This document shows positions 1 through 7,528 of a DNA stretch of 39,629 nt, piece after piece. The stretch comes from Levilactobacillus paucivorans (lineage in GTDB: Bacteria; Bacillota; Bacilli; Lactobacillales; Lactobacillaceae), in assembly GCF_001437125.1 (NCBI RefSeq), contig NZ_JQCA01000112.1:1-39629 (forward strand), written 5' to 3'. A program made the translations under genes and the position numbers. The notes under the pieces were generated by a model. It was not told the origin of the DNA. It did not search any database and saw only the letters and a list, made by a program, of their open reading frames with translations. Position 1 is the stretch's first letter; the number at the start of each line of letters is the position of its first letter.

Positions 1-54
1 CACGCTGATAGTAGTTGGGGGATCGCCCCCTGCGAGGATAGGACGTTGCCACGC
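1..54 (+). rRNA. rrf: 5S rRNA, 3' end (partial)
   Basis: The first 54 bases match the 3' half of a lactobacillal 5S rRNA, including the GATAGTAGTTGGGGGATCGC segment and the closing GGACGTTGCCACGC. The gene is cut by the window edge, so an rRNA operon probably lies just upstream. A terminator follows directly. Confidence 0.93.
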
Positions 55-59
55 GACTT

Positions 60-90
60 GTGGAATCCAGAGATGGGTTCCACTTTTTTT
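60..90 (+). terminator. rRNA operon terminator
   Basis: A 9-bp stem (GTGGAATCC with GGGTTCCAC) is followed by seven T residues, immediately after the 5S rRNA. Confidence 0.88.
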
Positions 91-153
91 ATAAGCTAAA
101 TTTGCGACCGAGTTAATTAGTAAAGGGCTAACTCTAGTTGTTCTGCTGGGCCC

Positions 154-182
154 TTGGTCGGGCCAGAGCATTGTGCTATGCT
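154..182 (+). promoter_or_regulatory. promoter of the DAACS symporter
   Basis: TTGGTC (154-159) and TATGCT (177-182) are separated by 17 bp. The -35 sits inside a GC-rich hairpin (CTGGGCCC / GGGCCAG), which may be incidental. Confidence 0.5.
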
Positions 183-254
183 GGTACTTGTCGTTAGTTT
201 AGTGACAAAACAGAACCTAAAAACAAACTATCTTGGAAATGGGTGGAAAATATT

Positions 255-1541
255 ATGAAGACGTATCGTAGCTACCGTCTGAGTTTGGGGTGGCAGATCT
301 TGATTGGGTTGGTACTTGGCATTGTGCTAGGCTCAATCTTCTATCAAAATAAGATTGCTATCACAGCCATGCAGAATATTGGGAACATGTTTATCGGGTT
401 AATCCAGATGATCGTTTTGCCAATCGTAGTATCTTGTCTAACCGTTGGGATTGCCAATATGGGCGACATCAAGAAGCTCGGCCGGGTCGGTGGGAAGACT
501 ATTCTGTACTTCGAAATTATGACGACCATCGCGATTGCCTTAGGGCTGTTGGTCGGCAATATCTTCCACCCAGGGGACTTTATCGACATTCACCAATTAC
601 ATAGTACCGACATCAGTCAATACGTCTCATCGGCCAAATCAGCTAAGGATTCTGGCATCTGGGCCACACTGATGGGGATTATTCCTACTAACTTCTTCAA
701 GTCACTCGCCGAGGGCGACATGATGCCGATTATTTTCTTCTCCGTCTTCTTTGGGCTGGGGACCGCGGCGATTGGGAAACAGGGTCAGGTCATCATCGAC
801 TTCCTAGATGCCGTCTCTCAAGTCATGTTCCGGGTAACCAACTGGGTCATGCATACTGCCCCAATTGGAGTGTGTGCCTTAATTGGCGTGACCATCGCGC
901 AAATGGGGCTGTCGGCCTTAGCACCGCTAGGCTACTTTATTGTGTTAGCCTATGGCACAATGGCACTGTTCATCGTAGTCTTCATGGGCCTTGCTGCTCG
1001 GATGTTTGGTTTTCATCTGAAGGATTTACTCTATGTCATCAAGGATGAGGCTGTTCTTGCCTTCTCGACGGCGAGTTCTGAAGCCGCCTTACCCCGTCTG
1101 ATCGACAAGATGGACAAGTTTGGAGTGAGCCAAGGGATTGTCTCGTTTGTGATTCCAACCGGTTATACATTTAACCTGGATGGGTCCGCGATCTATCAAT
1201 CGCTGGCAGCCCTCTTCCTCGCTCAGGCTTATCATATCCACCTGAGCCTCGGTCAACAGATTACCCTCCTCGTGGTCCTCATGATTACCAGTAAGGGCAT
1301 GGCGGGCGTCCCAGGGGCCTCCTTCGTGGTCCTGTTGGCAACGGTCTCCACTATTGGCGTGCCAATGAGTGGATTGACCTTCATTGCCGGTATTGACCGG
1401 TTGGTCGACATGGGTCGAACGGCCGTTAACGTGGTCGGAAACTCACTAGCCACGGTTATTATCGGAAAATCCGAACATGAATTTAGCGAAGAAAAGAGCC
1501 AGGCTTATCTTGCGAAATTGCGAGAGGCCAGCGCCAAATAA
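255..1541 (+). CDS. dicarboxylate/amino acid:cation symporter (DAACS/GltP family)
   Basis: This is a membrane symporter of the DAACS family (428 aa), which moves glutamate, aspartate or C4-dicarboxylates together with H+ or Na+. The sequence shows about eight hydrophobic segments, the serine-rich re-entrant loop (FSTASSEAALPR), the NLDGSAIYQSLAALFLAQ motif, and the second re-entrant loop (TSKGMAGVPGASFVVL). All are hallmarks of GltPh/GltP-type carriers, and the length is typical. An upstream in-frame GTG at 243 is possible, but the ATG at 255 has GGGTGG at good spacing and gives the usual MKTYRSYR-like start. It is a single-gene unit between the rRNA operon and its own strong terminator. The exact substrate cannot be read from the sequence. 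Confidence 0.92.
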   Translation: MKTYRSYRLSLGWQILIGLVLGIVLGSIFYQNKIAITAMQNIGNMFIGLIQMIVLPIVVSCLTVGIANMGDIKKLGRVGGKTILYFEIMTTIAIALGLLVGNIFHPGDFIDIHQLHSTDISQYVSSAKSAKDSGIWATLMGIIPTNFFKSLAEGDMMPIIFFSVFFGLGTAAIGKQGQVIIDFLDAVSQVMFRVTNWVMHTAPIGVCALIGVTIAQMGLSALAPLGYFIVLAYGTMALFIVVFMGLAARMFGFHLKDLLYVIKDEAVLAFSTASSEAALPRLIDKMDKFGVSQGIVSFVIPTGYTFNLDGSAIYQSLAALFLAQAYHIHLSLGQQITLLVVLMITSKGMAGVPGASFVVLLATVSTIGVPMSGLTFIAGIDRLVDMGRTAVNVVGNSLATVIIGKSEHEFSEEKSQAYLAKLREASAK

Positions 1542-1550
1542 ATAAGAAAA

Positions 1551-1586
1551 AAATCCCCACAATTCTGGCCAGAATTGTGGGGATTT
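1551..1586. terminator. bidirectional terminator (symporter gene / M-box transcript)
   Basis: A perfect 16-bp inverted repeat (ATCCCCACAATTCTGG and its complement) has A/T tracts on both sides. It can end the plus-strand symporter mRNA and also the minus-strand transcript that starts at the M-box promoter near 2456. Confidence 0.92.
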
Positions 1587-1589
1587 TTA

Positions 1590-2084
1590 AATTGATAATA
1601 GCTATAACCGATTAATAGTGGCTTGCCGCGCTTGCGGGGTGATTCCCATCAGCCCATGGGTCACGGCGACCGGCTAGTAATCAGATAAATTTAGAATTGT
1701 GGTTGTTAGTCGTATCGACCGTCAGAGATTAAAAACCAACCTAGTTGAAACGGCGTCAGTTACGGGAAGTTCTTCTAACCTCAGGGTTCCCCCAGGGGCA
1801 GAGCAGGTTACGGTTGTTGTAACGCTATTCGGACTAACACGTCAGTGCATCATAGTGGAATAGTGCCGAGAAAAACGATGTAACTCTAGCTTGCGTTATC
1901 CATTAAGTGGCCGAATCCGATTAGCTCCAAACGAGTTCAGAGAAGTCCAGTCGTCATACGGTTGGTTGCAACACCAACGGCGGCTGAATAAAGGCAGCTA
2001 ATCGATTCCGTTCAAAGTCTAGTGGTCGAACCTCCGCATCAAGCTACGGAGTCCGGGCACGGGAAAGCTAGAGAACAGGTCTCC
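1590..2084 (-). ncRNA. candidate structured noncoding RNA downstream of the M-box
   Basis: About 500 nt hold no ORF of note on either strand; all three minus frames are full of stops. On the minus strand many local helices can be drawn: a 13-bp helix with one bulged G (2008-1996 with 1926-1913) that encloses TTCAG/CTGAA and GTTGGT/ACCAAC stems; TAACGC/GCGTTA (1898-1893 with 1825-1820); TAACCT/AGGTTA (1810-1805 with 1781-1776); a GTTA-GAAG/CTTC-TAAC hairpin (1779-1759); a 9-bp helix with a two-A bulge (1664-1656 with 1649-1639); and CCGC/GCGG with a 4-nt loop (1637-1626). It is followed by the bidirectional terminator at 1551-1586. The structure comes from a single sequence with no covariation. 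It could be a large ncRNA (GOLLD, ROOL and OLE are known size-alikes, but I do not recognise any of their motifs) or decayed DNA. The strand is inferred from the M-box promoter. Confidence 0.45.
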
Positions 2085-2177
2085 TCAAAGCGTCAACCAA
2101 GAGGTGTGAACTGGCAATAACTTTCCCACCGGCGAGTAATAACTCGCTCCAGGATCATCAATATGTGGCGTTGTCAT
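2085..2177 (-). CDS. 30-codon ORF downstream of the M-box (possible leader or small protein)
   Basis: An ATG at 2177 lies 7-8 nt after an excellent AGGAGGTGAT ribosome binding site and opens a 30-codon frame ending in TGA. The peptide starts MTTPHIDDPGASYYSPVGK and is neither a signal peptide nor a membrane helix. It lies after the M-box terminator, so it is made only when the riboswitch lets transcription through (low Mg2+). The early Asp-Asp-Pro and several prolines recall enterobacterial mgtL-type leader peptides, whose acidic/proline codons destabilise ribosomes at low Mg2+; that parallel is inference. Part of the frame also folds as a hairpin (GCGAGT/ACTCGC). I know no homologue. Confidence 0.5.
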   Translation of the reverse strand: MTTPHIDDPGASYYSPVGKLLPVHTSWLTL

Positions 2178-2222
2178 GTTCAATCACCTCCTAAAGTAAA
2201 CGACAGTGACAACTGTGATAAA

Positions 2223-2254
2223 TTAAAAGCGCTTAGCCACGACCGGCTAAGCGC
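2223..2254 (-). terminator. M-box expression-platform terminator
   Basis: A 10-bp perfect stem (GCGCTTAGCC / GGCTAAGCGC, 6-nt loop) is followed on the minus strand by TTTTAATTT. It sits just after the M-box aptamer, as expected for a Mg2+-dependent off-switch acting by premature termination. Upstream, CACAA and TTGTG segments can form an alternative hairpin. Confidence 0.85.
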
Positions 2255-2286
2255 ACAATTAAAAAGCAATTTGTGTACAGAATTCG

Positions 2287-2445
2287 CCAGTCGTTGAGTT
2301 TTAGCACTATACGGCGTAGTTAAAGATTCATAACAGCTACATTAGAACAGGCCTTAATTTGACCTGCACAGCTGACTCATTGGCGTTTCTCGACGTTTCT
2401 GAGCAGTAGCATTTTCCGTATAGGAGCCTCACCTAACAGCTTCTA
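2287..2445 (-). promoter_or_regulatory. M-box (ykoK) magnesium riboswitch
   Basis: Read on the minus strand, this contains the M-box signatures in order: GTTAGGTGAGGCTCCT (2438-2423), the CTGCTCAGAAACGTCGAG core, AAACGCCAATGAGTC, and the 3' GCCGTATAGTGCTAAAACTC. CTATACGG pairs with CCGTATAG, and GCTC/GAGT replaces the usual GCCC/GGGT, so pairing is kept. M-boxes sense Mg2+ and normally control mgtE, mgtA or other Mg2+ transport genes. Here the downstream region up to the next terminator holds only a 30-codon ORF and noncoding sequence. Recognition is by recalled consensus, not by a covariance search. Confidence 0.92.
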
Positions 2446-2462
2446 ATTTATCTTACAAATTC

Positions 2463-2491
2463 AGTTTAACTGATTTTCATGACAATTGCAA
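2463..2491 (-). promoter_or_regulatory. promoter of the M-box transcript
   Basis: On the minus strand, TTGCAA (2491-2486) and TAAACT (2468-2463) are 17 bp apart. The predicted start is near 2456, just before the M-box. Confidence 0.6.
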
Positions 2492-2577
2492 CCCTTTAGC
2501 TTAATGAAAATCGAATGATTATTATAATAACGAACTAAAAATATATTTATATAGCCCGGCTTAATTTAGAATGATTC

Positions 2578-2606
2578 TTGACTAGTGGTCAGTGAGCGGT
2601 TATCCT
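2578..2606 (+). promoter_or_regulatory. ahpC promoter
   Basis: TTGACT (2578-2583) and TATCCT (2601-2606) are separated by 17 bp. An AT-rich palindrome, TTATTATAATAA, lies about 50 bp upstream; it is only a weak match to a PerR box. Confidence 0.6.
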
Positions 2607-2648
2607 GAGAGTGAACCATGACTATTTAGAATGAGGGGAGCAAATATT

Positions 2649-3212
2649 ATGAACTTTATTGGCACTGCATTACCCGACTTTCAAGTTAACGCGTTTCAAG
2701 CAGGCGAGGTTATCCCAATTACCCCGGATACCCTGCAGCATCACTGGTCGGTCCTGTTCTTCTACCCGGCGGACTTTTCCTTTGTCTGTCCAACCGAATT
2801 GGGGGATTTGGCCGATCATTACGCGGCCTTCCAGAAGTTAAATGCTGAAATCTATAGTATTTCAGAGGACACGGAGTTCGTTCACCAGGCTTGGCACGCG
2901 CAAAGCCCCGAGGTTGGTAAGGTAGATTATCCGATGATTGCCGATCCAGCCGGCGTTCTCGCTCGGCACTATGAGGTGTTAGACGAACAGGCGGGTCAAG
3001 CCTACCGTGGCGTCTTTATTCTCGATGAAGCGGGACGGGTTCGTTCTTATACGGTCAATGACATGGGCGTTGGCCGGAACGCTGAAGAGATTCTCCGGAC
3101 GTTGACCGCTGCCCAATTCGTGGCAGAACACGGCGATCGGGTCTGTCCGGCCAACTGGCATCCCGGTGAAAGTACCCTGAAGCCAGGGACCGATCTCGTG
3201 GGTAAACTTTAA
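2649..3212 (+). CDS. ahpC: AhpC-type 2-Cys peroxiredoxin
   Basis: Alkyl hydroperoxide reductase subunit C (187 aa) reduces H2O2, organic peroxides and peroxynitrite in the cytoplasm. The peroxidatic Cys47 lies in FYPADFSFVCPTE and the resolving Cys166 in GDRVCPANW near the C-terminus, the typical 2-Cys AhpC layout. The ATG at 2649 is chosen because GAGGGGAG lies 8 nt upstream; an in-frame ATG at 2631 overlaps that Shine-Dalgarno sequence. It has its own promoter and terminator. No ahpF (the usual flavoprotein reductase) is adjacent, so its electron donor must be encoded elsewhere or be thioredoxin-like. Confidence 0.94.
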   Translation: MNFIGTALPDFQVNAFQAGEVIPITPDTLQHHWSVLFFYPADFSFVCPTELGDLADHYAAFQKLNAEIYSISEDTEFVHQAWHAQSPEVGKVDYPMIADPAGVLARHYEVLDEQAGQAYRGVFILDEAGRVRSYTVNDMGVGRNAEEILRTLTAAQFVAEHGDRVCPANWHPGESTLKPGTDLVGKL

Positions 3213-3233
3213 AATTTGAAATGAGTATACAGC

Positions 3234-3275
3234 AAGGGAGGCTCACCGCTAATCGGTGGGCCTCCCTTATTTAGG
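3234..3275 (+). terminator. ahpC terminator
   Basis: A 15-bp stem from AAGGGAGGCTCACCG to CGGTGGGCCTCCCTT is followed by a weak T-rich tail (ATTTAG). Confidence 0.75.
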
Positions 3276-3300
3276 CCGGTAAACAAACCGGACTTCTCAG

Positions 3301-3648
3301 TTAGATCCCTTGTTGTACCTTGGCGTATTGCTGGGTGTACCAGCCTTCCCAAGTGTTATCCTTCAGGGCACCATTATCGGTAAATGATAGACCGATAGTC
3401 TTTAAAATCTCAATGAATGACGATTGCTTATACTGCAACACCCCAGCAGCGAGTTGTTCTGGGCTGAACGACTGGTTAGCGTATAGGTACTGGTTAACGT
3501 CGTTCATCACGTAGTCCACCTTATACTGAGACAAGATTTCCAAGTCGTTCTTGCGGTAGTGCGCAATGTAAAAGTGGACGAAGTCGGTCAATGCGGTTGA
3601 CTGAGCGTGTTCATCCAGGTCAGTGATTGATAAATCTGGGTTTTGCAA
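3301..3648 (-). CDS. hypothetical cytoplasmic protein, 115 aa
   Basis: The start is TTG at 3648 with a strong GAGGAGG 8 nt upstream, which makes the gene credible. The protein (starting MQNPDLSITDLDEHAQ) has no signal peptide or membrane helix. It is rich in aromatic residues and looks mostly helical (DFVHFYIAHYRKNDLEIL, ENTWEGWYTQQYAKVQ-like C-terminus). No catalytic motif is seen and I do not recognise the family. It is a monocistronic unit convergent with ahpC. A short CCGGT/ACCGG hairpin just after the stop (about 3275-3290) may end transcription. Confidence 0.7.
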   Translation of the reverse strand: MQNPDLSITDLDEHAQSTALTDFVHFYIAHYRKNDLEILSQYKVDYVMNDVNQYLYANQSFSPEQLAAGVLQYKQSSFIEILKTIGLSFTDNGALKDNTWEGWYTQQYAKVQQGI

Positions 3649-3901
3649 AATGGTGACCTCCTCAAAGTCTAAGTTTCAATTGGTATCGGTCGTGTCGATC
3701 GGTGCGCTACCTTTATTATGGCACACTTTACACACGGGTAAAGTAAACTGGTGAAATTTTTTCGGTGCGGCGGGGATTTCGTCGGTAAGTCACAACTTTT
3801 TTCTGAAAATTATTGTCATAGGGTATTAACTTTGTTACACTATATCTATAAACAAAATCAACTGATGACCATTAGCTTTATCTAAAAAGGAGGAACTTCC
3901 A

Positions 3902-4165
3902 ATGACTGAAAAACTACTCTTAGATCCAAAGGACCTGCAAGTGCTAGCCGACCACCTCAATGAGTGGACCCATTGGCGGCAGATGAAAGACCGCGATACG
4001 GCCGATTCCAATTGGGATCACTTCATTGCCAAGAGTCGCGAGAAGTCGGAGTGGGAAGCTGGTTTAGCCAGTGAAATTGACCACTGGGAAAGCCTCCACG
4101 CCCTGCAAATGGCATTGACGGATAAACTCACCGGTCGAACTTACAGGGGCCACACGCGGCAATAA
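3902..4165 (+). CDS. hypothetical small protein, 87 aa
   Basis: ATG at 3902 follows a near-perfect AAAGGAGGAA site, and a strong terminator follows the stop. The protein is charged and Trp-rich (four Trp-containing segments, e.g. EWTHWRQMKDRD and EIDHWESLHALQ). It is predicted helical and soluble, with a basic C-terminal tail (TGRTYRGHTRQ). There is no signal peptide, membrane segment or metal-binding motif. I do not recognise it. Confidence 0.7.
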   Translation: MTEKLLLDPKDLQVLADHLNEWTHWRQMKDRDTADSNWDHFIAKSREKSEWEAGLASEIDHWESLHALQMALTDKLTGRTYRGHTRQ

Positions 4166-4196
4166 ACAGGGATTAACGTCGAGAATTAAATGAACG

Positions 4197-4226
4197 AAAA
4201 AAGACGCCGCGAGGGCGTCTTTTTTT
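4197..4226. terminator. bidirectional terminator between the 87-aa gene and gnd
   Basis: A GACGCC/GGCGTC stem is flanked by A6 and T7, so it works for the plus-strand gene and for gnd on the minus strand. Confidence 0.88.
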
Positions 4227-4238
4227 AGGTTTAAAGAT

Positions 4239-5678
4239 TTATTGTTCTTCGTACCATGAGTAATGGAAGTTACCTGGGCGGTCAGTACGTTCGTACGTGT
4301 GAGCACCGAAGTAGTCCCGTTGTGCTTGCAGCAAGTTAGCTGGCAAGACTTCAGCACGGAAGCTGTCGTAGTAGGTAATTGATGCAGACAGACCTGGTAC
4401 TGGAATCCCAGCTTGAACGGCTACAGAGACAACGTCGCGGATTGATTCTTGGTACTTAGTGGCGATGTCCTTGAAGTAGTCATCGAACAGCAAGTTGGTC
4501 AACTTAGGATCCTTGTCAAAGGCATCCGTAATGTTCTGGAGGAATTGGGCCCGGATAATGCAGCCGCCACGCCAGATTTGTGCTAATTGACCAAATTGGA
4601 GATCCCAATCGTAAGATTCTGAAGCGATCCGGAGTTGTTCGAAACCTTGAGCATAGCTCATCAACTTACCGAAGAAGAGGGCTTGACGAACCTTTTCGAT
4701 GAATTCAGTCTTGTCACCGAAGTCAGCTTTACCTTGCTTTGCAGCTGCAGGTAAAGCCTTAGAAGCCTTCACACGTTCGTCCTTCATCATTGAGATGTAA
4801 CGAGCGTAGACGGATTCAGTGATAACAGATTGAGGTACTTGAATGTTCAAAGCATCTTCTGAACTCCACTTACCAGTACCCTTGTTGTTCCCACGGTCTA
4901 AGATCATGTCAACAATAGGCTTGCTCTTGTCGTCGCCTAAGTCATCTTTACGAGTCAAGATGTCAGCGGTGATTTCGATCAAGTAGCTATCAAGTTCGCC
5001 CTTGTTCCAGTCTTTGAAGATGTCAGCCATATCATCAACTGAAATACCAGCAACGTTACGCATGATGTTGTAAGCTTCGTCGATCAGCTCTTCATCACCG
5101 TATTCGATACCGTTGTGGACCATCTTAACGTAGTGACCGGCACCGTTAGGCCCGATGTACGTTACACATGGCTTGCCATCTTGTTCTGCCTTAGCAGAGA
5201 TTTGTTCCAAGATTGGGGCAACTAAGTCGTAAGCTTCCTTTTGGCCACCAGGCATCAAGGAAGGTCCTTGTAAGGCACCCAGTTCACCACCGGAAACACC
5301 CATCCCGATGAAGTTGATACCGGACTTGTCCAGTTCAGCATTCCGTGCAATCGTGTCGTGGAAGTTCGTGTTCCCACCATCGATTAACACGTCACCCTTG
5401 TCAAGCAGGGGTAAGAGTTCTTGAATGACGGCATCGGTTGGCTTACCAGCCTTAACCATCAAAAGAATCCGACGAGGTGTTTCCAAAGACTTAACGAAGT
5501 CTTCTACATTGTAACTAGGGATTAATTTCTTTTCACTGTGGTCTTGCATGACTTGTTTAGTCTTGCTTTCGGAACGGTTGAAGATCCCGACTGTGTAGCC
5601 GCGACTTTCGATGTTAAGGGCAAGGTTCTTACCCATAACTGCCATACCAACAACACCAATGTTAGCTTTTTCTGCCAT
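4239..5678 (-). CDS. gnd: 6-phosphogluconate dehydrogenase (decarboxylating)
   Basis: This enzyme (479 aa) oxidises 6-phosphogluconate to ribulose 5-phosphate + CO2 with NAD(P)+, the second oxidative step feeding the phosphoketolase pathway. The N-terminal Rossmann motif is [25 protein letters not shown] follows as in NADP-type enzymes. The family signature [13 protein letters not shown] and the catalytic [14 protein letters not shown] segment are intact. The ATG at 5678 is preferred over the upstream frame because AAGGAAGG lies upstream and it gives the standard [11 protein letters not shown] start. It is co-directional with zwf but has its own leader. A cre-like site (5822-5835) lies upstream. 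Confidence 0.97.
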   Translation of the reverse strand: MAEKANIGVVGMAVMGKNLALNIESRGYTVGIFNRSESKTKQVMQDHSEKKLIPSYNVEDFVKSLETPRRILLMVKAGKPTDAVIQELLPLLDKGDVLIDGGNTNFHDTIARNAELDKSGINFIGMGVSGGELGALQGPSLMPGGQKEAYDLVAPILEQISAKAEQDGKPCVTYIGPNGAGHYVKMVHNGIEYGDEELIDEAYNIMRNVAGISVDDMADIFKDWNKGELDSYLIEITADILTRKDDLGDDKSKPIVDMILDRGNNKGTGKWSSEDALNIQVPQSVITESVYARYISMMKDERVKASKALPAAAKQGKADFGDKTEFIEKVRQALFFGKLMSYAQGFEQLRIASESYDWDLQFGQLAQIWRGGCIIRAQFLQNITDAFDKDPKLTNLLFDDYFKDIATKYQESIRDVVSVAVQAGIPVPGLSASITYYDSFRAEVLPANLLQAQRDYFGAHTYERTDRPGNFHYSWYEEQ

Positions 5679-5992
5679 TAGAAACCTTCCTTTTCTGATT
5701 GAAATTAGATTCGAATTTTCCATCTCCTAGTGTAGCATTGAACAATAGGAAATTAAACTATTTTGACTACTTTTTTTCAAAAAATATTTATTTTTGTAAA
5801 AAAATTTCTTTTATCAGTATTAGTAAACGCTTACTTGCTCTAAAGACCCCAAATACTGTCGAAAACGTGGACCAAAAGTTCATCTGAAATAAACTTTTTT
5901 CAGATGAAAGGACAACCAGTTAAAACTTGTTTAGGAATATCGCGTAAATAAAAACAGGATTGACTAATTAGTCAATCCTGCCGGTTAGAAAA
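5679..5992. other. gnd-zwf intergenic region with a cre-like site
   Basis: This is an AT-rich 314-bp gap. It contains the minus-strand zwf terminator (5946-5980), a cre-like sequence AGTAAACGCTTACT (5822-5835) that CcpA or a LacI-type regulator could bind, and a plausible minus -10 TACACT just upstream of gnd. No gene is visible. Confidence 0.5.
5946..5980 (-). terminator. zwf terminator
   Basis: A perfect 26-nt palindrome (5955-5980, arm CAGGATTGACTAA) is followed on the minus strand by TTTTTATTT. Confidence 0.88.
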
Positions 5993-7480
5993 CTATTTGT
6001 TTAAACGGTAGATCCATTCACGGTGGTCGCGTTGAATGAGTTCTTCAGCGGCGGCTGGTCCCATAGAATGTGGCGTGTAGTTAGGGAATTGTGGTTCTTG
6101 TAAGTCCCAAACACGACGGATTTGATCCACGAACTTCCAAGCGTAGGAAACTTCTGGCCAGCTGGAGAAGTTGGTCCCGTCACCCTTCAAGACGTCGTGC
6201 AACAGACGTTCGTAAGGTTCTGGCGTTTCCTTAGACTTTTCGGCATCAACCAGGTAGTCCAACTTGATTGGTTCCGTGGAGAAGCCGGTGTCATTGGTCT
6301 TGGCGTTTAATTGTAAGGAGAACCCAGCGTGTGGTTCAACGAAGATCGTCAAAACGTTGGCAGCTAATGGCGTGTTCTTACTCTGTGGAAAGGCAAAGAT
6401 GTCGACGAGTGGGCGCTTGAAGACGACGTCAACTCGGGTAAACTTGTCGGCTAACATCTTACCAGTCCGGATGTAGAATGGGGTCCCTGACCAACGGTAG
6501 TTGTCAAAGAGGAGCTTCCCGGCAACGAAAGTTTCAGTCGTTGAGTCGTGAGGCACATTGTCTTCATGGCGGTAGTCAGCTTGATCGTTGATGGCACCAT
6601 ATTGGCCACGAACGAAGTTGGTTGCGGCGTCGGCAACGTTGTAAACACGCAGACTCCGTAAAGCCTTGACCTTTTCAGCTCGGATATCTGTATCCGTGAA
6701 GGCAACAGGTTGTTCCATGGCTAACAGGGAAACGATTTGCATGATATGGTTTTGCACCATGTCACGTAAGGCCCCACTGTTGTCGTAGTAGTTGGCCCGT
6801 TCTTCAACCCCCAGTTTTTCGGACAACGTTACTTGGATGTTGTCGATGTACCGGTTGTTCCAAAGAGATTCAACTAAGGTGTTACCGAAGCGCAGGGCTT
6901 CAATGTTTTGAATCATTTCCTTACCCAAGTAGTGGTCAATCCGGAAGATTTGGTTTTCATCAAAGGATTGGCTCAGGGCATCGTTTAATTGTTTTGCGGA
7001 ATCGTAGTCGCGGCCGAATGGCTTTTCGATGACCAGACGGTTGAAGACATCTGGGCCTTCGGACAATAAGCCTTGGGTCTTTAAGTCTTGGGCAATCGTG
7101 CCAAAGAATTGAGGCGCCATTGATAGGTAGAAAATCCGGTGGCCTTCAGCCTTGTACTTCTTATCGAGTTTTTCGATAAGTTCCTTCAAGACGGAGTAGT
7201 GGGCCGCATCGGTCACATCATGGTCTTGGTAGTAGAAGTGGGAAACAAAATCGGTGGCTTCTTTGGAGTCAGTCCGGTTACCGCTATCTGCTAAAGACTT
7301 TTTGATGGCTTCGCGGAACTTTTCGTTGTCCATCTTTTGCCGTGAAGTCCCAACTACAGCGAAATGGGACCGTAAGTTACCTTTACGGTACAAGTTAAAG
7401 AGACTTGGATAGAGCTTCCGGTAAGCTAAGTCACCGGTACCCCCGAAGAATAAGAATACAGCTTTGCGTTCAGTTGCCAA
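5993..7480 (-). CDS. zwf: glucose-6-phosphate 1-dehydrogenase
   Basis: This enzyme (495 aa) oxidises glucose 6-phosphate to 6-phosphogluconolactone, the entry to the oxidative pentose-phosphate/phosphoketolase route. The coenzyme site FLFFGGTGDLAYRKLYPSL is near the N-terminus. The active-site signature RIDHYLGKE, with the catalytic His, and the IEKPFGRD segment are present. The frame stays open upstream to an ATG at 7627, but that extension (MSFRSGLDTPSG...) is unlike the family and contains promoter elements. TTG at 7480 with AAGGAG upstream gives the normal start MATERKAVFLFFGG. Confidence 0.96.
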   Translation of the reverse strand: MATERKAVFLFFGGTGDLAYRKLYPSLFNLYRKGNLRSHFAVVGTSRQKMDNEKFREAIKKSLADSGNRTDSKEATDFVSHFYYQDHDVTDAAHYSVLKELIEKLDKKYKAEGHRIFYLSMAPQFFGTIAQDLKTQGLLSEGPDVFNRLVIEKPFGRDYDSAKQLNDALSQSFDENQIFRIDHYLGKEMIQNIEALRFGNTLVESLWNNRYIDNIQVTLSEKLGVEERANYYDNSGALRDMVQNHIMQIVSLLAMEQPVAFTDTDIRAEKVKALRSLRVYNVADAATNFVRGQYGAINDQADYRHEDNVPHDSTTETFVAGKLLFDNYRWSGTPFYIRTGKMLADKFTRVDVVFKRPLVDIFAFPQSKNTPLAANVLTIFVEPHAGFSLQLNAKTNDTGFSTEPIKLDYLVDAEKSKETPEPYERLLHDVLKGDGTNFSSWPEVSYAWKFVDQIRRVWDLQEPQFPNYTPHSMGPAAAEELIQRDHREWIYRLNK

Positions 7481-7499
7481 GAGATCGTCACTCCTTAAA

Positions 7500-7528
7500 T
7501 TTATAAAATCCGTTAGTGTGTCTGTCAA
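7500..7528 (-). promoter_or_regulatory. zwf promoter
   Basis: On the minus strand, TTGACA (7528-7523) and TATAAA (7505-7500) are 17 bp apart, close to consensus. The predicted start is only about 13 nt before the TTG codon, so the mRNA would have a very short 5' end with the Shine-Dalgarno sequence at its edge. An upstream promoter is also possible. Confidence 0.5.

Noticed and set aside
1590-2084. Pseudogene of a Mg2+ transporter after the M-box
   Set aside because: All three minus frames have many stops at about the random rate, and I could not recognise transporter motifs in any frame. It remains possible but unsupported.
2517-2532. PerR box upstream of ahpC (TTATTATAATAA palindrome)
   Set aside because: It matches the 7-1-7 PerR consensus at too few positions; AT-rich palindromes are common in such gaps.
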